64,000 nt of DNA from an uncultured Clostridia bacterium (GTDB taxonomy: Bacteria > Bacillota > Clostridia > TANB77 > UBA1234): the NCBI GenBank assembly GCA_934169745.1, contig CAKPOE010000003.1, positions 89,921 to 153,920 of the forward strand, in the 5' to 3' direction. Positions 38,208-47,457 of this stretch are shown here, piece by piece (positions within the stretch are counted from its first letter, which is position 1; each line of letters starts with the position of its first letter). Position numbers and translations under genes: made by a program. The notes beneath the pieces are model-generated. The model saw only the letters and a program-made list of their open reading frames with translations, was not told where the DNA came from and ran no database searches.

Positions 38208-39416
38208 CTACTTCCTCCTCAAAAATCTTTTTGCCATCTCATTAAAAGATTTAGGTATAACTTTTCTAATTCTAGCTTTTATTAAATCTCTTCTTAAGCA
38301 TTTATTCACAAGTTTATCAAATTGCATTTTGTCCAAATTATCATAAAACACTTTCCTATTCTTATGAAATTCAGTGGGATGACTAAATTGTGCATTAGAT
38401 GATATAGCAAAGTTTAAAGATAATTGTTTTACATCTTGATGCTTCTTTACTTCTTCAAATATGCGCTCTCCTTTTTCTGTATTGACAACAACCATTGAAT
38501 AACCTTTGTGCACATCTATATCTTTAAATACCTTTTCTATTCCCCAGCAATCCGCAATAGTTATGTCTGAATTTCTCTCTATAGAAGCGAATTTACAGTT
38601 CTCACAACTCCTTCTATAAAATAATTTATTATGATACCCTTTTAAATAGTCATTTTGAGTTGAACTCTGAACTATACTTCTTCCATTTCCAAATAAAATC
38701 GATATATTTTTCGAATTCCAATTTTTCCCTTCTTTTTTTCTTTCTCTAAATGTAACTCTTTTTACTTTTGAATTATATTTTCTTTCAATGAATTCAAGAT
38801 ACTTACGAAAAACTTTATAGCTGGGTACTCCATGACAAATTAAGTCAACACACAGCAAGTTATGATAATCACGACCTAAATAATTTCTTAATCCTGCGAT
38901 TTGGCAAGGCGTACCCGAGTATATAACTTTCTTACCTGCTATGAGAAAATCCTTTACCTCTGCATATGTATCCTTTACATCACTTTGTACATACTTTGAT
39001 TTTCTTAATTTATCTAGTTCTTTAATGCATTGAACATAATTGTGAGAAACTTTGAAATCATTTTCATATTCTGCACCAAATACAACACAATCTTCGCTAT
39101 CATACTCTTGAACTATTGCAGTAAATGCTCCACCTGAGGAACTTAAATTAACAACATCTTCATCTTTGTGCCTTAGTAAGTAAACCTTGCTCTCATTAAG
39201 TACCTTGCTTTTCTTTACATCGTTCATAACTGGACAAGTTTTCAAACATAGCTTGCAGTCTGTGCAATTTGAATTCTTTACCGGAAGCAAAAATCCCTCA
39301 CTATCTTCTACCATATCAATTGCTCTGCGTGGACAAACATTTTTACAAGCCTGACAGCCTGTACATTTCTCTGCTGAAATAACCGTATTTAAAAAATCAT
39401 TTACTTGTTGCTTCAT
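38208..39416 (-). CDS. Coenzyme F420 hydrogenase/dehydrogenase beta-subunit-like iron-sulfur protein of EPS loci
   Basis: About 402 residues from ATG 39416; a start at 39443 is also possible. Two [4Fe-4S] motifs at the N-terminus (CTGCQACKNVCPRRAI and CTDCKLCLKTCP), then the FrhB-like domain with LSSSGGAFTAI, YSGTPCQIAGLRNYL, LICHGVPS and CENCKFASIERNSDITIADCWG. Proteins of this type sit in polysaccharide clusters beside pyruvyl or acyl modifying genes; the reaction is not established. A redox modification of the glycan is a reasonable guess. Confidence 0.8.
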   Translation of the reverse strand: MKQQVNDFLNTVISAEKCTGCQACKNVCPRRAIDMVEDSEGFLLPVKNSNCTDCKLCLKTCPVMNDVKKSKVLNESKVYLLRHKDEDVVNLSSSGGAFTAIVQEYDSEDCVVFGAEYENDFKVSHNYVQCIKELDKLRKSKYVQSDVKDTYAEVKDFLIAGKKVIYSGTPCQIAGLRNYLGRDYHNLLCVDLICHGVPSYKVFRKYLEFIERKYNSKVKRVTFRERKKEGKNWNSKNISILFGNGRSIVQSSTQNDYLKGYHNKLFYRRSCENCKFASIERNSDITIADCWGIEKVFKDIDVHKGYSMVVVNTEKGERIFEEVKKHQDVKQLSLNFAISSNAQFSHPTEFHKNRKVFYDNLDKMQFDKLVNKCLRRDLIKARIRKVIPKSFNEMAKRFLRRK

Positions 39417-40251
39417 CAAAAGTATATTCCTCTCCATCTTCAAATTTTATTTTAATAGGATTATGTGTAACTCTTTTTTCAACCGGTGGCAACTCCATAT
39501 AATCATCACCATATATTTTCCTCAGAACATAATCATAGTCTCTTGGAGCTTTATACATCTTTCCCTCAAATTCCAATTCAACTGCTGGAAAATACTTTTC
39601 CTTTAAGTGCGTTTGCTTTTTTAATCCATATCTACTTCCAATATTTATAAAATATCTTGAATCCTCATCTTTATTAAGTGTCATTACCTTTTTTTCGCAC
39701 CAAAATAGAAATTTTTTTGGCAAAACACATACGCATTTACACAAAACTCTTTTTGCAACCGATTTCTTTGGTGTCATTTTAAAAGAGTTAATTCTAATGA
39801 GTTTATCAATAAATTTTGCCACCTTAAATTGAAATAATTGCTTTTTGGAATTTTCATCAGATTTTGCATTATCTAAAGGAAAAATATCTACCCAAACTCC
39901 CATGTTTCCCTTGTAGTCCTTTAATTCATCCTCTTGATATACTGTGGAAGCATTCCTAACTTTAGCAAAAGCCGCCCAATACAATTTGTTGTTTTCATAT
40001 GTATCTAATATAAATTTTTTGTTTGCATTGCACGTTTCAAATATTCTAAGGAACTTTTCGTAATCATTTCTTGGCATAGCAACATCAATATCGTCATCCC
40101 ACGGAATAATTCCTTTGTGTCGAACCGCTCCAAGTAATGTTCCGCCAATCAAAAAATAATTTAAATCATTACTTTCGCAAATATGAACTATACAATCTAA
40201 TATCTCCACTTCTGCTTTTTGAAGTTGCTTCAATGTCTCTTCTTTCATCAT
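39397..40251 (-). CDS. LicD-family phosphotransferase
   Basis: 284 residues. The N-terminal LicD block YFLIGGTLLGAVRHKGIIPW followed by DDDIDVAMPRNDYEKF contains the metal-binding acidic cluster of this nucleotidyltransferase-fold family, which transfers phosphocholine or related CDP-linked groups to sugars. The C-terminal PPVEKRVTHNPI is typical. Overlaps the GT2 gene by 4 bp and the iron-sulfur gene by about 20 bp. Confidence 0.9.
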   Translation of the reverse strand: MMKEETLKQLQKAEVEILDCIVHICESNDLNYFLIGGTLLGAVRHKGIIPWDDDIDVAMPRNDYEKFLRIFETCNANKKFILDTYENNKLYWAAFAKVRNASTVYQEDELKDYKGNMGVWVDIFPLDNAKSDENSKKQLFQFKVAKFIDKLIRINSFKMTPKKSVAKRVLCKCVCVLPKKFLFWCEKKVMTLNKDEDSRYFINIGSRYGLKKQTHLKEKYFPAVELEFEGKMYKAPRDYDYVLRKIYGDDYMELPPVEKRVTHNPIKIKFEDGEEYTFDEATSK

Positions 40252-41225
40252 ATTCTCCTTAATTTTTTCATTATTTGAAAAACACCATAAAATCTTCGTA
40301 AGACAAATGTTTTAAGTTTCTTTTTCGCTCCTATTTCCGGAGACAAGAGCAGTTTTTTATACATTCTATTTCTATCAGTTCTTATCGTGTTTCTTTTCTC
40401 ATTATTCAAAATATCTTTTGTATTCAAGATCAAGGTACTCCAATAAAAGTATTCATATAGATAATCATCCAAGTTTATATCTACATTATTTTTCACTATA
40501 TCCATCACCAGTGACAACGAAGTCAAAACAGAAAGTGTCTTTTTTGAAACTTTAGCACTCGTTGCACCATTTGTATTGATCACATAATTATATAACGCTT
40601 TGTTATCAAAACACATATTACCACTACATTTTTCCACGTATTTAGCCACAAATAGCATATCTTCACACAAATATATTTCTGTATTTAATCTTAATGCCCC
40701 AATTATGTCCTTTTTAAAAAGTTTGTTACATAAAAAACCTTTAAAATACTCCTTAGGAAGTAACTCATAAAAAGTTTTTTTATCATTAATAATTAGTATT
40801 CCATCTGCAAAATTGAACTCTCTATGTTCATTTTTTCCACCTCTAATTGTGTAATAATTACACATACTTAAATCAGAACTATACTCAATCATATTATTAT
40901 ACAATACTTCATACATATGTGCTTCAATAAAATCATCACTATCGACAAAACCAACATATGCCCCATGTGATATATCTAAAGCATGATTTCTTGCGGAAGA
41001 AACGCCTTGATTTTCCTGCTTGATTACGATAATTCTATTATCTCTCTTGCTATATTCGTTACAAATCTCGTAACTATTATCTGTTGAACCATCATCAACA
41101 AGTATTATTTCTATATTTGTATAAGTCTGATTAATAAGGCTGTCCAAACATTTTTCTAAATATTTTTCAGCATTATACACAGGAATAATTATACTAATCA
41201 AATCACTCATATTCTTCATATCCAT
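40248..41225 (-). CDS. GT2 family glycosyltransferase
   Basis: About 325 residues from ATG 41225 (ATGs at 41219 and 41210 are alternatives; the ribosome site is weak). SIIIPVYNAEKYLEKCLDSL, VDDGSTDNSYEIC, NQGVSSARNHAL and VGFVDSDDF give the GT-A fold with DXD-type SDD. Cytoplasmic transferase adding one sugar to the lipid-linked repeat unit. The frame extends upstream without a better start. Confidence 0.85.
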   Translation of the reverse strand: MDMKNMSDLISIIIPVYNAEKYLEKCLDSLINQTYTNIEIILVDDGSTDNSYEICNEYSKRDNRIIVIKQENQGVSSARNHALDISHGAYVGFVDSDDFIEAHMYEVLYNNMIEYSSDLSMCNYYTIRGGKNEHREFNFADGILIINDKKTFYELLPKEYFKGFLCNKLFKKDIIGALRLNTEIYLCEDMLFVAKYVEKCSGNMCFDNKALYNYVINTNGATSAKVSKKTLSVLTSLSLVMDIVKNNVDINLDDYLYEYFYWSTLILNTKDILNNEKRNTIRTDRNRMYKKLLLSPEIGAKKKLKTFVLRRFYGVFQIMKKLRRI

Positions 41226-41236
41226 TACACTTAATT

Positions 41237-42347
41237 CTAAAACCCTCCATATATAAAATATATTTGTACTAAATATTTTACTGTTAAACATAAAATTGTT
41301 CCAAATGTAAGAATACTATACAAGTACACATTTCTCGTCTTTTCTATATTTTTTCGAATTTCAAACATAAATATGATTGTTGGTATATACATTAAATATG
41401 CAATTCTAAAATACCAATACATATACATAGATAAAAATACAAAAAACAAATTCAAAAACGTAACTATCATGTATTGCTCATAATCCTGAATACTTGTTGA
41501 AAACTTTTTTCTATTCACAACAGCATACAAAAATGAAAAATAAAAAGGAAAACCTTTCAAAATTGTAAGAAAGTTATATGTCATCTTTATTCCACCGAAA
41601 TTGATCCATGTATGGAATAAGTTGCTGTGCTAGCTTTGGCAAAAGGCTAGTTATAACAGTTAATACTGTTGAAATGATTTCTTTATAAAAAAGTATTAAA
41701 AGTATTAGAAACGCATAAAATACAAATCTGAATCTTTTGTTTTTTGAGCAACTCAATGCAATAAATATAACAAATAATATATATCCAACCTCGTGAAAAA
41801 GTATAGTTAGAAAAATATATATCAAGCTTTTTATTTTCTTACCTTTAAAAAATTCATCAAAAAATAGCACCGCAAATGAATTTGCAATCATCTGCTTTAT
41901 TGCCATAAAACCATACAAGAAATATTCTGAAAGAAGTAAAACTAAAAATACTTCTGGCGTGAATTTTTCGTTCTTTCTATAACCTATCAATAGCACAATA
42001 CTCGAAAAAAGTATTACCACAAAAAACATAACATTGGCATCATATGTAAACAAATGCAACAATTTATAAATTAGATTTAGTCCAATCGATTCTTCGGAAA
42101 TATCAATCCCACTTGAAAACCTGCTTGTATAAACAACATGATCACCCCATGGCTGACTGGCAAAACCGATTTGTGCATACAAAGTAATAACAAGAGAAAT
42201 TAAAATGATTTGCACAACTGTTATTTTGGGTGTACCATTTTTCTCACTTTTTCTTTTTTGATATTTTAGAAAAAGATATATTCCTGCACTCATCACAAAA
42301 TATAAGACAATTTTTAAAATATATAATATTAAAATTCTGTATCCCAC
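41237..42347 (-). pseudogene. EpsG/Wzy-type polysaccharide polymerase, split by a +1 frameshift at 41597
   Basis: The first frame (from 42347) ends at 41574; the second (to 41237) carries the C-terminal membrane helices. Deleting the extra base at 41597 joins YMDQF to GGIKMTYNFLTILKGFPFYF, restoring about 369 residues with around ten membrane segments. EpsG-like signatures: SQPWGDHVVYTSRF, LFTYDANVMFFVVI, GFMAIKQMIANSFAVL, LFHEVGYILF. Polymerises repeat units outside the membrane; its place between glycosyltransferases in the cluster fits. Confidence 0.82.
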
Positions 42348-42348
42348 C

Positions 42349-43444
42349 TTACAAACAACTTAAATAAATGTCCATCATCTTTTTAGAAATCTCTTTAACG
42401 TTGTATCCAGATTTGCTTATTTTTTCACATACATCGTATCGTTTCATATCAGTTTTTTCAACAACTTCAGCCCATTTCACCGGAGATTCATTTAATTCAA
42501 CAAAAGATAAATTCCCCGTAATATCCGTTTTTTTATCTATAGTACTCGATGTAACCACTTTTAACCCATTACACTGAGCTTCAATAAGCACTAAACTAAG
42601 TCCTTCATACAATGATGGAAAAAGAAGAATATCAAATGCAGAATACCACTTAAACACATCCATTTGATTACCAAGCATTTTTACCCTGTCCGTTAATTCA
42701 TACTCTTCAACTTTCCTTTTAATTTCTTGTTCCAGTTCTCCTGTTCCCACTAGTACTAAAATTGATTTATTATTTTTTTGATACTCATTAAATATATCTA
42801 TTAGAAACGATTGATTTTTTTGCTTCGAAAATCTACCAACATGTCCGAATAACAACTGTATTCTCATCAACTCCCAAGGCTTTTCTTTTTTCATCTCGGT
42901 GTTCTTTCGAAAACAAAAATCTATCCGTGTCTATTCCATTGTTGACAACAATAGCTTTTGATGCTTCTGTCTTATACAACCACTTGGCAGCATCATTGCC
43001 ACATGCAAGTTTTATGTCTGAATTCTTATTTATTTTACTCTGTAAATACATTTTATATATTTTTCCTATAATTCCATTAGAGTTTCTTGTATTATGACTA
43101 TGCGATATCGTAGTTTTGACACCACACTTTTTAGCAGTTTCCAAAATTATTCCTGATACCTGATCTATATGAGAGTGTACTATTTGATATTCTGGATGTG
43201 TATGAAAAAAGTTTTTCAAATTTTGTACAAACCTTATCTGTCCAACTTCTGTTATATAAGGTATCTTGTAAATTTTTCCTCCAAGTTTTCTTATTTCTTC
43301 ATCATACTTTCCATCACCACTAACCAAAAAGTCGAACTTCACTTTTTCTCTATCTATATTCCTATACACATTCATTATAAAAGTTTCCGCACCGCCAATA
43401 TTCATTGCTCTAATTACTTGTAGTACTCTGACACACTCACTCAA
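42349..43444 (-). pseudogene. GT4 glycosyltransferase, split by a +1 frameshift at 42847
   Basis: The first frame (43444 leftward) has the GT-B acceptor half (VLQVIRAMNIGGAETFIMNV, HSHIDQVSG, TISHSHNTR). The second ends at 42349 and has the donor half (VLVGTGELEQEIKRK, LGNQMDVFKWYSAFDILLFP, SLYEGLSLVLIEAQ). Dropping the base at 42847 reads ENTVVIGHVGRFSKQKNQ and gives one ~364-residue enzyme with the usual GHVGRF hinge. Overlaps the next upstream glycosyltransferase by 8 bp. Confidence 0.85.
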
Positions 43445-44504
43445 TATATATCTTCTCCATTTCTTCTTTTACTTTTCCCAGCTCATACTCTTCAACATTA
43501 CAAGCACTTGAATTATGATTTATAATTTTTTCTGCAAGTGCATTCACATCATCTATTCCAACCAAATTTTCTTTGCATACCAAATCTCTATTTCCTCTAC
43601 AGTCAGTTGCCACCACTGGCAAACCAGACATTTGTGCCTCTATTATATTTACAGGCAGCCCTTCCCTTTTACTTGTGGAAATGCACAAATTAGAAATCTT
43701 TAGAAGTTGCGGAATATCTTTTCTATATCCTAATTCAAATATATTATTATTTAAACTGTACTCTTCTATTTTTCTCTTATAAAAATCTTTTAACTTGCCA
43801 GTTCCAACTAGCAAAAGTTTCGTATCTGGTTTTTCATGCACAAGTTTTCTCAGTGCCTCTATTGACATCAATTGATTTTTATTTTCATTCAATTCTCCTA
43901 CTTGAATTACCACAAAATCATTTTCGCCTACTCCAACTGACTCTCTATATGCCTTTTTTTCTTCGGGTGCCATTGTATAATCAAATCTGCTTTTATCCAC
44001 CCCAACCCCATGCACAAGTTTTGTTTCTTTTGCATGAAATTTTTTCTTTGCTATATCATAATCCTCTTGATTTATTGTTATTAATGTATCTGTATATCTT
44101 GATAAAAATTTTTCAATAGGATAATATACAAGCCAATTTAGCAGTGGAGCACCCTTGTAAAAGTGAAAACCATGTGCCGTATATATCACTCTCGTTCCGT
44201 TTTTTCTTGCTGTTCTCGCCGCAAGCCTCGTTACAACACCACCCATTGGTGTATGGCAATGTATAATATCAAATTTTTCTTCACCAATAATTTTCTTCAA
44301 TTGCTTTATAGCATTTAAATTATTTATTTTTATTGGACTTCTCTCAAAGGATACTCTATGTTTCACATCACAATATGGTATTTCTCCATCTTCACTTGTT
44401 GCCACATGCACTTCATATCCATTTTCTTTAAACATCTTTAAATACGGTATATGAAAATGCAATATGTGAGAATCTACAGTTGCTGTAAAAAGTACTTTTT
44501 TCAT
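43437..44504 (-). CDS. GT4 family glycosyltransferase (WbnK/EpsD-like)
   Basis: 355 residues. GT-B fold: VLFTATVDSHILHFHIPYL, IHCHTPMGGVVTRLAARTAR, YTAHGFHFYKGAPLLNW (acceptor side), VIQVGELNENKNQLMSIEAL, LLLVGTGKLKDFY and STSKREGLPVNIIEAQ with the donor-binding Glu residues. Intact. Third gene of the cluster. Confidence 0.92.
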   Translation of the reverse strand: MKKVLFTATVDSHILHFHIPYLKMFKENGYEVHVATSEDGEIPYCDVKHRVSFERSPIKINNLNAIKQLKKIIGEEKFDIIHCHTPMGGVVTRLAARTARKNGTRVIYTAHGFHFYKGAPLLNWLVYYPIEKFLSRYTDTLITINQEDYDIAKKKFHAKETKLVHGVGVDKSRFDYTMAPEEKKAYRESVGVGENDFVVIQVGELNENKNQLMSIEALRKLVHEKPDTKLLLVGTGKLKDFYKRKIEEYSLNNNIFELGYRKDIPQLLKISNLCISTSKREGLPVNIIEAQMSGLPVVATDCRGNRDLVCKENLVGIDDVNALAEKIINHNSSACNVEEYELGKVKEEMEKIYIE

Positions 44505-44536
44505 CTTTTACCTCACCATCTTACTAAAACTCAATC

Positions 44537-44556
44537 GGTCGCTATTTGAAGCGACC
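44537..44556. other. Short hairpin in the EPS cluster
   Basis: GGTCGCTATTTGAAGCGACC between the VanZ-like gene and the first glycosyltransferase. It shares the GGTCGC/GCGACC pairing of the terminator at 5286-5322 and the palindromes at the left ends of the dispersed repeats. No T-run, so at most an attenuator. Confidence 0.4.
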
Positions 44557-44559
44557 TCT

Positions 44560-45009
44560 CTACTTAGACTTTTCCTTTATATCTTTAGCAATATTCTTCA
44601 AAATCAGAACCAGCAATATTCCAGTTGCTACGCCTAACGAATCTATCACAATATCTCTGAATTGACATGCTCTGCCTGGTACATAATACTGATGTATTTC
44701 GTCTGTAATTGCATACAATGTTCCAAACATTTGTGAAATGATTATATTCTTCCTGTTTTCAAGTTTGCACTCACCGAAGCACCACATTGCCAATACTCCG
44801 CCTACTGCATAAATTGTAAAATGCGCTAATTTTCGTATTAATGTTTCTGCCATTTCTCTGTGTTCCTTCGATACATTCAAGAGATCCAGTATGGTATCCG
44901 TTAAATTGCCACTCACTTTTGAAGACCTGGTGGCATCTTGTGCCGAAAACAGAAACACGGTTATCATCCAAAGCACTAATAGCACAATTGATATTATTCT
45001 CTTTTTCAT
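44560..45009 (-). CDS. VanZ-like membrane protein
   Basis: 149 residues with four membrane segments. VanZ-family signatures LFSAQDATRSSKVSGNL, RKLAHFTIYAVGGVLA and YAITDEIHQYYVPGRACQFRDIVIDSLG. Function in polysaccharide clusters unclear; VanZ is linked to teicoplanin tolerance. The ATG overlaps the stop of the initiating transferase (TAATG). Confidence 0.85.
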   Translation of the reverse strand: MKKRIISIVLLVLWMITVFLFSAQDATRSSKVSGNLTDTILDLLNVSKEHREMAETLIRKLAHFTIYAVGGVLAMWCFGECKLENRKNIIISQMFGTLYAITDEIHQYYVPGRACQFRDIVIDSLGVATGILLVLILKNIAKDIKEKSK

Positions 45010-45647
45010 TATGCTGTCATTTTCGCCTTTCTTAATTGTTTCATTTCTTTTAATTCGCTTAATTCTTCTTTTATGCCAACTTCTGATATCTCAGCTTCTT
45101 CACGACTAAATACTGTTTTTATCGTTTCAAAAACGATTTTAATATCTGTTTTAAAACTTATCGTATTTACATACTCCAAGTCATAATTTATTTTTTCTAC
45201 GATGTCAATTCCGTTTCTTCCTTTTACTTGTGCCAATCCAGAGATTCCTGGCAAAACATCGCTTCTTCTCTTTTGTTCCTTTGTAAACCAAGAATAATAC
45301 TCTCTTATCCATGGTCTTGGTCCGATAAATGCCATCTCACCTTTCAAGATATTAAATAGCTGTGGCAATTCATCTAACGACGTCGCACGAATAATCTTTC
45401 CAACTTTTGTGACCATTTGATCATGCGTTAAATTACTTTGCAACTCTTTTCTATCCACTCTCATTGAACGAAACTTGTATATGTAAAACGGTTTAAGATT
45501 TTTTCCTATACGTTGTTGTTTAAAAAACACTGGTCCGCCGTCCTCAAGTTTTATGCAAATTGCAACAATCATCATTGGAATTCCAGCTAAAATTAAAAGC
45601 ACTACCGCACCTATAAAATCTATCACTCTCTTTACGCTTTGGTACAT
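45009..45647 (-). CDS. Initiating sugar-phosphate transferase (WbaP/EpsL family)
   Basis: 212 residues. One N-terminal membrane hairpin (IDFIGAVVLLILAGIPMMIVA), then the PF02397 catalytic core: KQQRIGKNLKPFYIYKFRSM, RATSLDELPQLFNILKGEM, IGPRPWIREYY and LPGISGLAQVKGRNGI. It attaches the first sugar phosphate to undecaprenyl phosphate and starts the repeat unit. First gene of the leftward EPS operon; no cpsBCD genes adjoin it here. Confidence 0.94.
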   Translation of the reverse strand: MYQSVKRVIDFIGAVVLLILAGIPMMIVAICIKLEDGGPVFFKQQRIGKNLKPFYIYKFRSMRVDRKELQSNLTHDQMVTKVGKIIRATSLDELPQLFNILKGEMAFIGPRPWIREYYSWFTKEQKRRSDVLPGISGLAQVKGRNGIDIVEKINYDLEYVNTISFKTDIKIVFETIKTVFSREEAEISEVGIKEELSELKEMKQLRKAKMTA

Positions 45648-45784
45648 TATATATTCCTTCTTTCGTTCAAAAATATTCTACACGAAATATTGTATCTCTA
45701 CGAAAATAATTAGTCAATAAAAAATATGTTACATTTTGGTTACAAATGACGAATGGTGTAAATAGAGCAACTTTATATTCGTAT

Positions 45785-45883
45785 GCAGATTTTTATAGGA
45801 AATATTTATACATAGTTGCAGATTTTTATGGGGAATATCCACGCCTTATTGCAGTTTTTTACGGCGAATACAGAAAATTTGCC
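45785..45883 (+). repeat. Three 33-bp tandem repeats in the gap upstream of the small-paralogue island
   Basis: Copies beginning GCAGATTTTTATA, GCAGATTTTTATG and GCAGTTTTTTACG at 45785, 45818 and 45851, 33 bp apart. The open frame across them would read (A)DFYRKY..., (A)DFYGEYPRLI, (A)VFYGEYRKF. It lacks a ribosome site, so a gene is not claimed. The rest of the 343-bp gap (45648-45991) holds the promoters of the flanking divergent units. Confidence 0.65.
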
Positions 45884-45922
45884 AATATTATAACTGCTAT
45901 TATATCTTTTTTTGCTTTTCAG

Positions 45923-45951
45923 TTGCATTTTTAATCAAATTATGGTAAACT
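45923..45951 (+). promoter_or_regulatory. Sigma-A promoter of the small-paralogue island
   Basis: TTGCAT (45923-45928), 17-nt spacer, TAAACT (45946-45951) with an extended -10 TG. Leads into the ribosome site AAGGTGGGAAG and ATG 45992. Confidence 0.55.
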
Positions 45952-45991
45952 ATTCTACGGAAACCAAATAATTATAAGAAGGTGGGAAGCT

Positions 45992-46348
45992 ATGGAAACC
46001 CGGAAAAAGATTCTAATTCAGACTGGTTACACCGACAAGACGATTGAAGAGCTTGCTTCTCTCATTCAGTTGGGAAAGATTAAAATCGACAAGCTCGAAG
46101 AGGCTGAGCTCGAATACGACTGTCTCAACCACAACCCTTCCGCTGACGAGCGCACGACCTATCCTCTTCGGTTCTTCGGCAAGAAATTCGAAGTTTGGGT
46201 GGCTGACGTGGCAGCTGGTTTCAAGGGAACTGGTCCGCTTGGTGCGATTGAGATTCTCAAAATGTTTGGCTTCGATGTAACTGACGATCAGTGCAAAGCA
46301 ATCCTCGGTGGCTCCAAGACTATGTTCATTAAGTTCTACAAGAACTAA
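45992..46348 (+). CDS. Small-paralogue family member 1 (unknown function)
   Basis: 118 residues. N-terminal helical part (KKILIQTGYTDKTIEELASL), then the block shared by all five island genes: TYPLRFFGKKFEVWVADVAA, GTGPLGAIEILKMFGFDV, then FIKFYKN. The consensus is PL[RK]-hydrophobic, W[IV], Gly-x-Gly, a helix with LK-x-x-[GK]FD, and a C-terminal FYK. By eye richer in GC than its neighbours and with different codon choice (AAG, CTC, GAC). No known family recognised; absence of metal or nucleotide motifs argues against an enzyme. Confidence 0.65.
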   Translation: METRKKILIQTGYTDKTIEELASLIQLGKIKIDKLEEAELEYDCLNHNPSADERTTYPLRFFGKKFEVWVADVAAGFKGTGPLGAIEILKMFGFDVTDDQCKAILGGSKTMFIKFYKN

Positions 46349-46365
46349 TTAAGGGAGGAAATCTC

Positions 46366-46734
46366 ATGCTTCAGAATGTAATCAAACTCGACGAACTGTA
46401 TCCCGAAGTCTGTTCTACTGCCACTTCGATTGAGGCATTAAAGCGGGCTATCAAAGAGCACAAAGTAAATCCTTATGAGTTTACCTATGCCAACATCGAC
46501 TACGATGCGAACATCGGCATTGGGGCCAAGAACAGCCCTCGCTTCTATCCGCTCAAGGTTGGCAATCGTGTCTCTTCTCTCTGGATTCCCCACGTAACCT
46601 CTGGCTACCGGGGCGAAGGTCCTTGGGGGATGGTTGAAGCTTTGAAGCTCTTGAAGTTTGATATTGATGAAGATCGTAAGGCAATGATCTTTGCCGTTAA
46701 GCGCCTCGATGTCAACTTCTACAAGGACACCTAA
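46366..46734 (+). CDS. Small-paralogue family member 2 (unknown function)
   Basis: 122 residues, ATG 46366 after AGGGAGGAAATCTC, 17 bp behind member 1. The best match to member 1: RFYPLKVGNRVSSLWIPHVT, GEGPWGMVEALKLLKFDIDE and VNFYKDT at the C-terminus. Same GC-rich base choice. Its clear parallel with member 1 shows these are recent duplicates. Confidence 0.65.
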   Translation: MLQNVIKLDELYPEVCSTATSIEALKRAIKEHKVNPYEFTYANIDYDANIGIGAKNSPRFYPLKVGNRVSSLWIPHVTSGYRGEGPWGMVEALKLLKFDIDEDRKAMIFAVKRLDVNFYKDT

Positions 46735-46747
46735 GGAGGGGTTAGTC

Positions 46748-47122
46748 GTGATTTCTGCTGAAGGTTCGGTCATTCGAATTGCATCAGAAACGCCCCAGCA
46801 GACTTTGGGAGATTTGCTTTCTCTCTTTGCGGTAAAGCCCAGTCTCAAAGAAGCCTTGCTAAGCATTTCCATCACATTTGACCCTCAAAGGGCTTATGTC
46901 TCCTGCTGTACCGAGTACTATGATGTGAAAATCATGACGTGTGAAGGCCAAATCTGGCTCCACATCATTGATAACGAACATCGTGAAAGCTCTGCACGGC
47001 AAGTGATAAAGTTCATTGAAAAGTTCTTTTCACTCAAACTTCCAAAAGACGATAAGTTCGCCTTGTTAAAGAAGCGTGAAAAGTTTACACTAAAGTATTT
47101 CTACAACTGGGAGGAGAATTAA
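46748..47122 (+). CDS. Small-paralogue family member 3 (divergent, unknown function)
   Basis: 124 residues from GTG 46748, six bases after AAGGAGGGG; an ATG at 46691 lies inside member 2 and has no site. The shared block is weaker: DVKIMTCEGQIWLHIID, ARQVIKFIEKFFSLKLPKDD and LKYFYNWEEN. Kept because gene order, spacing and the C-terminal FYN match. No function recognised. Confidence 0.6.
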   Translation: MISAEGSVIRIASETPQQTLGDLLSLFAVKPSLKEALLSISITFDPQRAYVSCCTEYYDVKIMTCEGQIWLHIIDNEHRESSARQVIKFIEKFFSLKLPKDDKFALLKKREKFTLKYFYNWEEN

Positions 47123-47125
47123 CCT

Positions 47126-47440
47126 ATGATGATGCTAGGAACGGAAAAAAGCTTTGGAGGCTTTGAACGCTCTATAATGCGGATCTACAACAATGATAAC
47201 ATCAATGATGTTATTGGAGATTTCAAAGCGCTCTTGAAGCACTTTTGCTCCCCTGTGATGATTCGCAGTGCACGTATTTTCTACAATCCGATGTACGGAA
47301 TCCGTGGAACTTTCCCACTGAGACTGTATATGATTAATGACAGCGAAATCTGGATTGACGACATTCTTCCGAAAGATTGCCCTAAGATTTTGAAGCTTGC
47401 TGGCTTTAGCAAAGCTGACTACAAGATCGAAAAGCCTTGA
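47126..47440 (+). CDS. Small-paralogue family member 4 (short, unknown function)
   Basis: 104 residues from ATG 47126, directly after member 3 (GGGAGGAGAA site). Shared block TFPLRLYMINDSEIWIDDIL, then PKILKLAGFSKADY; the C-terminal FYK is missing, so it is the shortest member. No function recognised. Confidence 0.6.
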   Translation: MMMLGTEKSFGGFERSIMRIYNNDNINDVIGDFKALLKHFCSPVMIRSARIFYNPMYGIRGTFPLRLYMINDSEIWIDDILPKDCPKILKLAGFSKADYKIEKP

Positions 47441-47457
47441 ATGTCGAAGGAGGATGT

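Noticed and set aside
45746..45934. Small gene with DFYGEY repeats
   Set aside because: Open frame follows the three 33-bp DNA repeats but has no ribosome site; recorded as a repeat instead.
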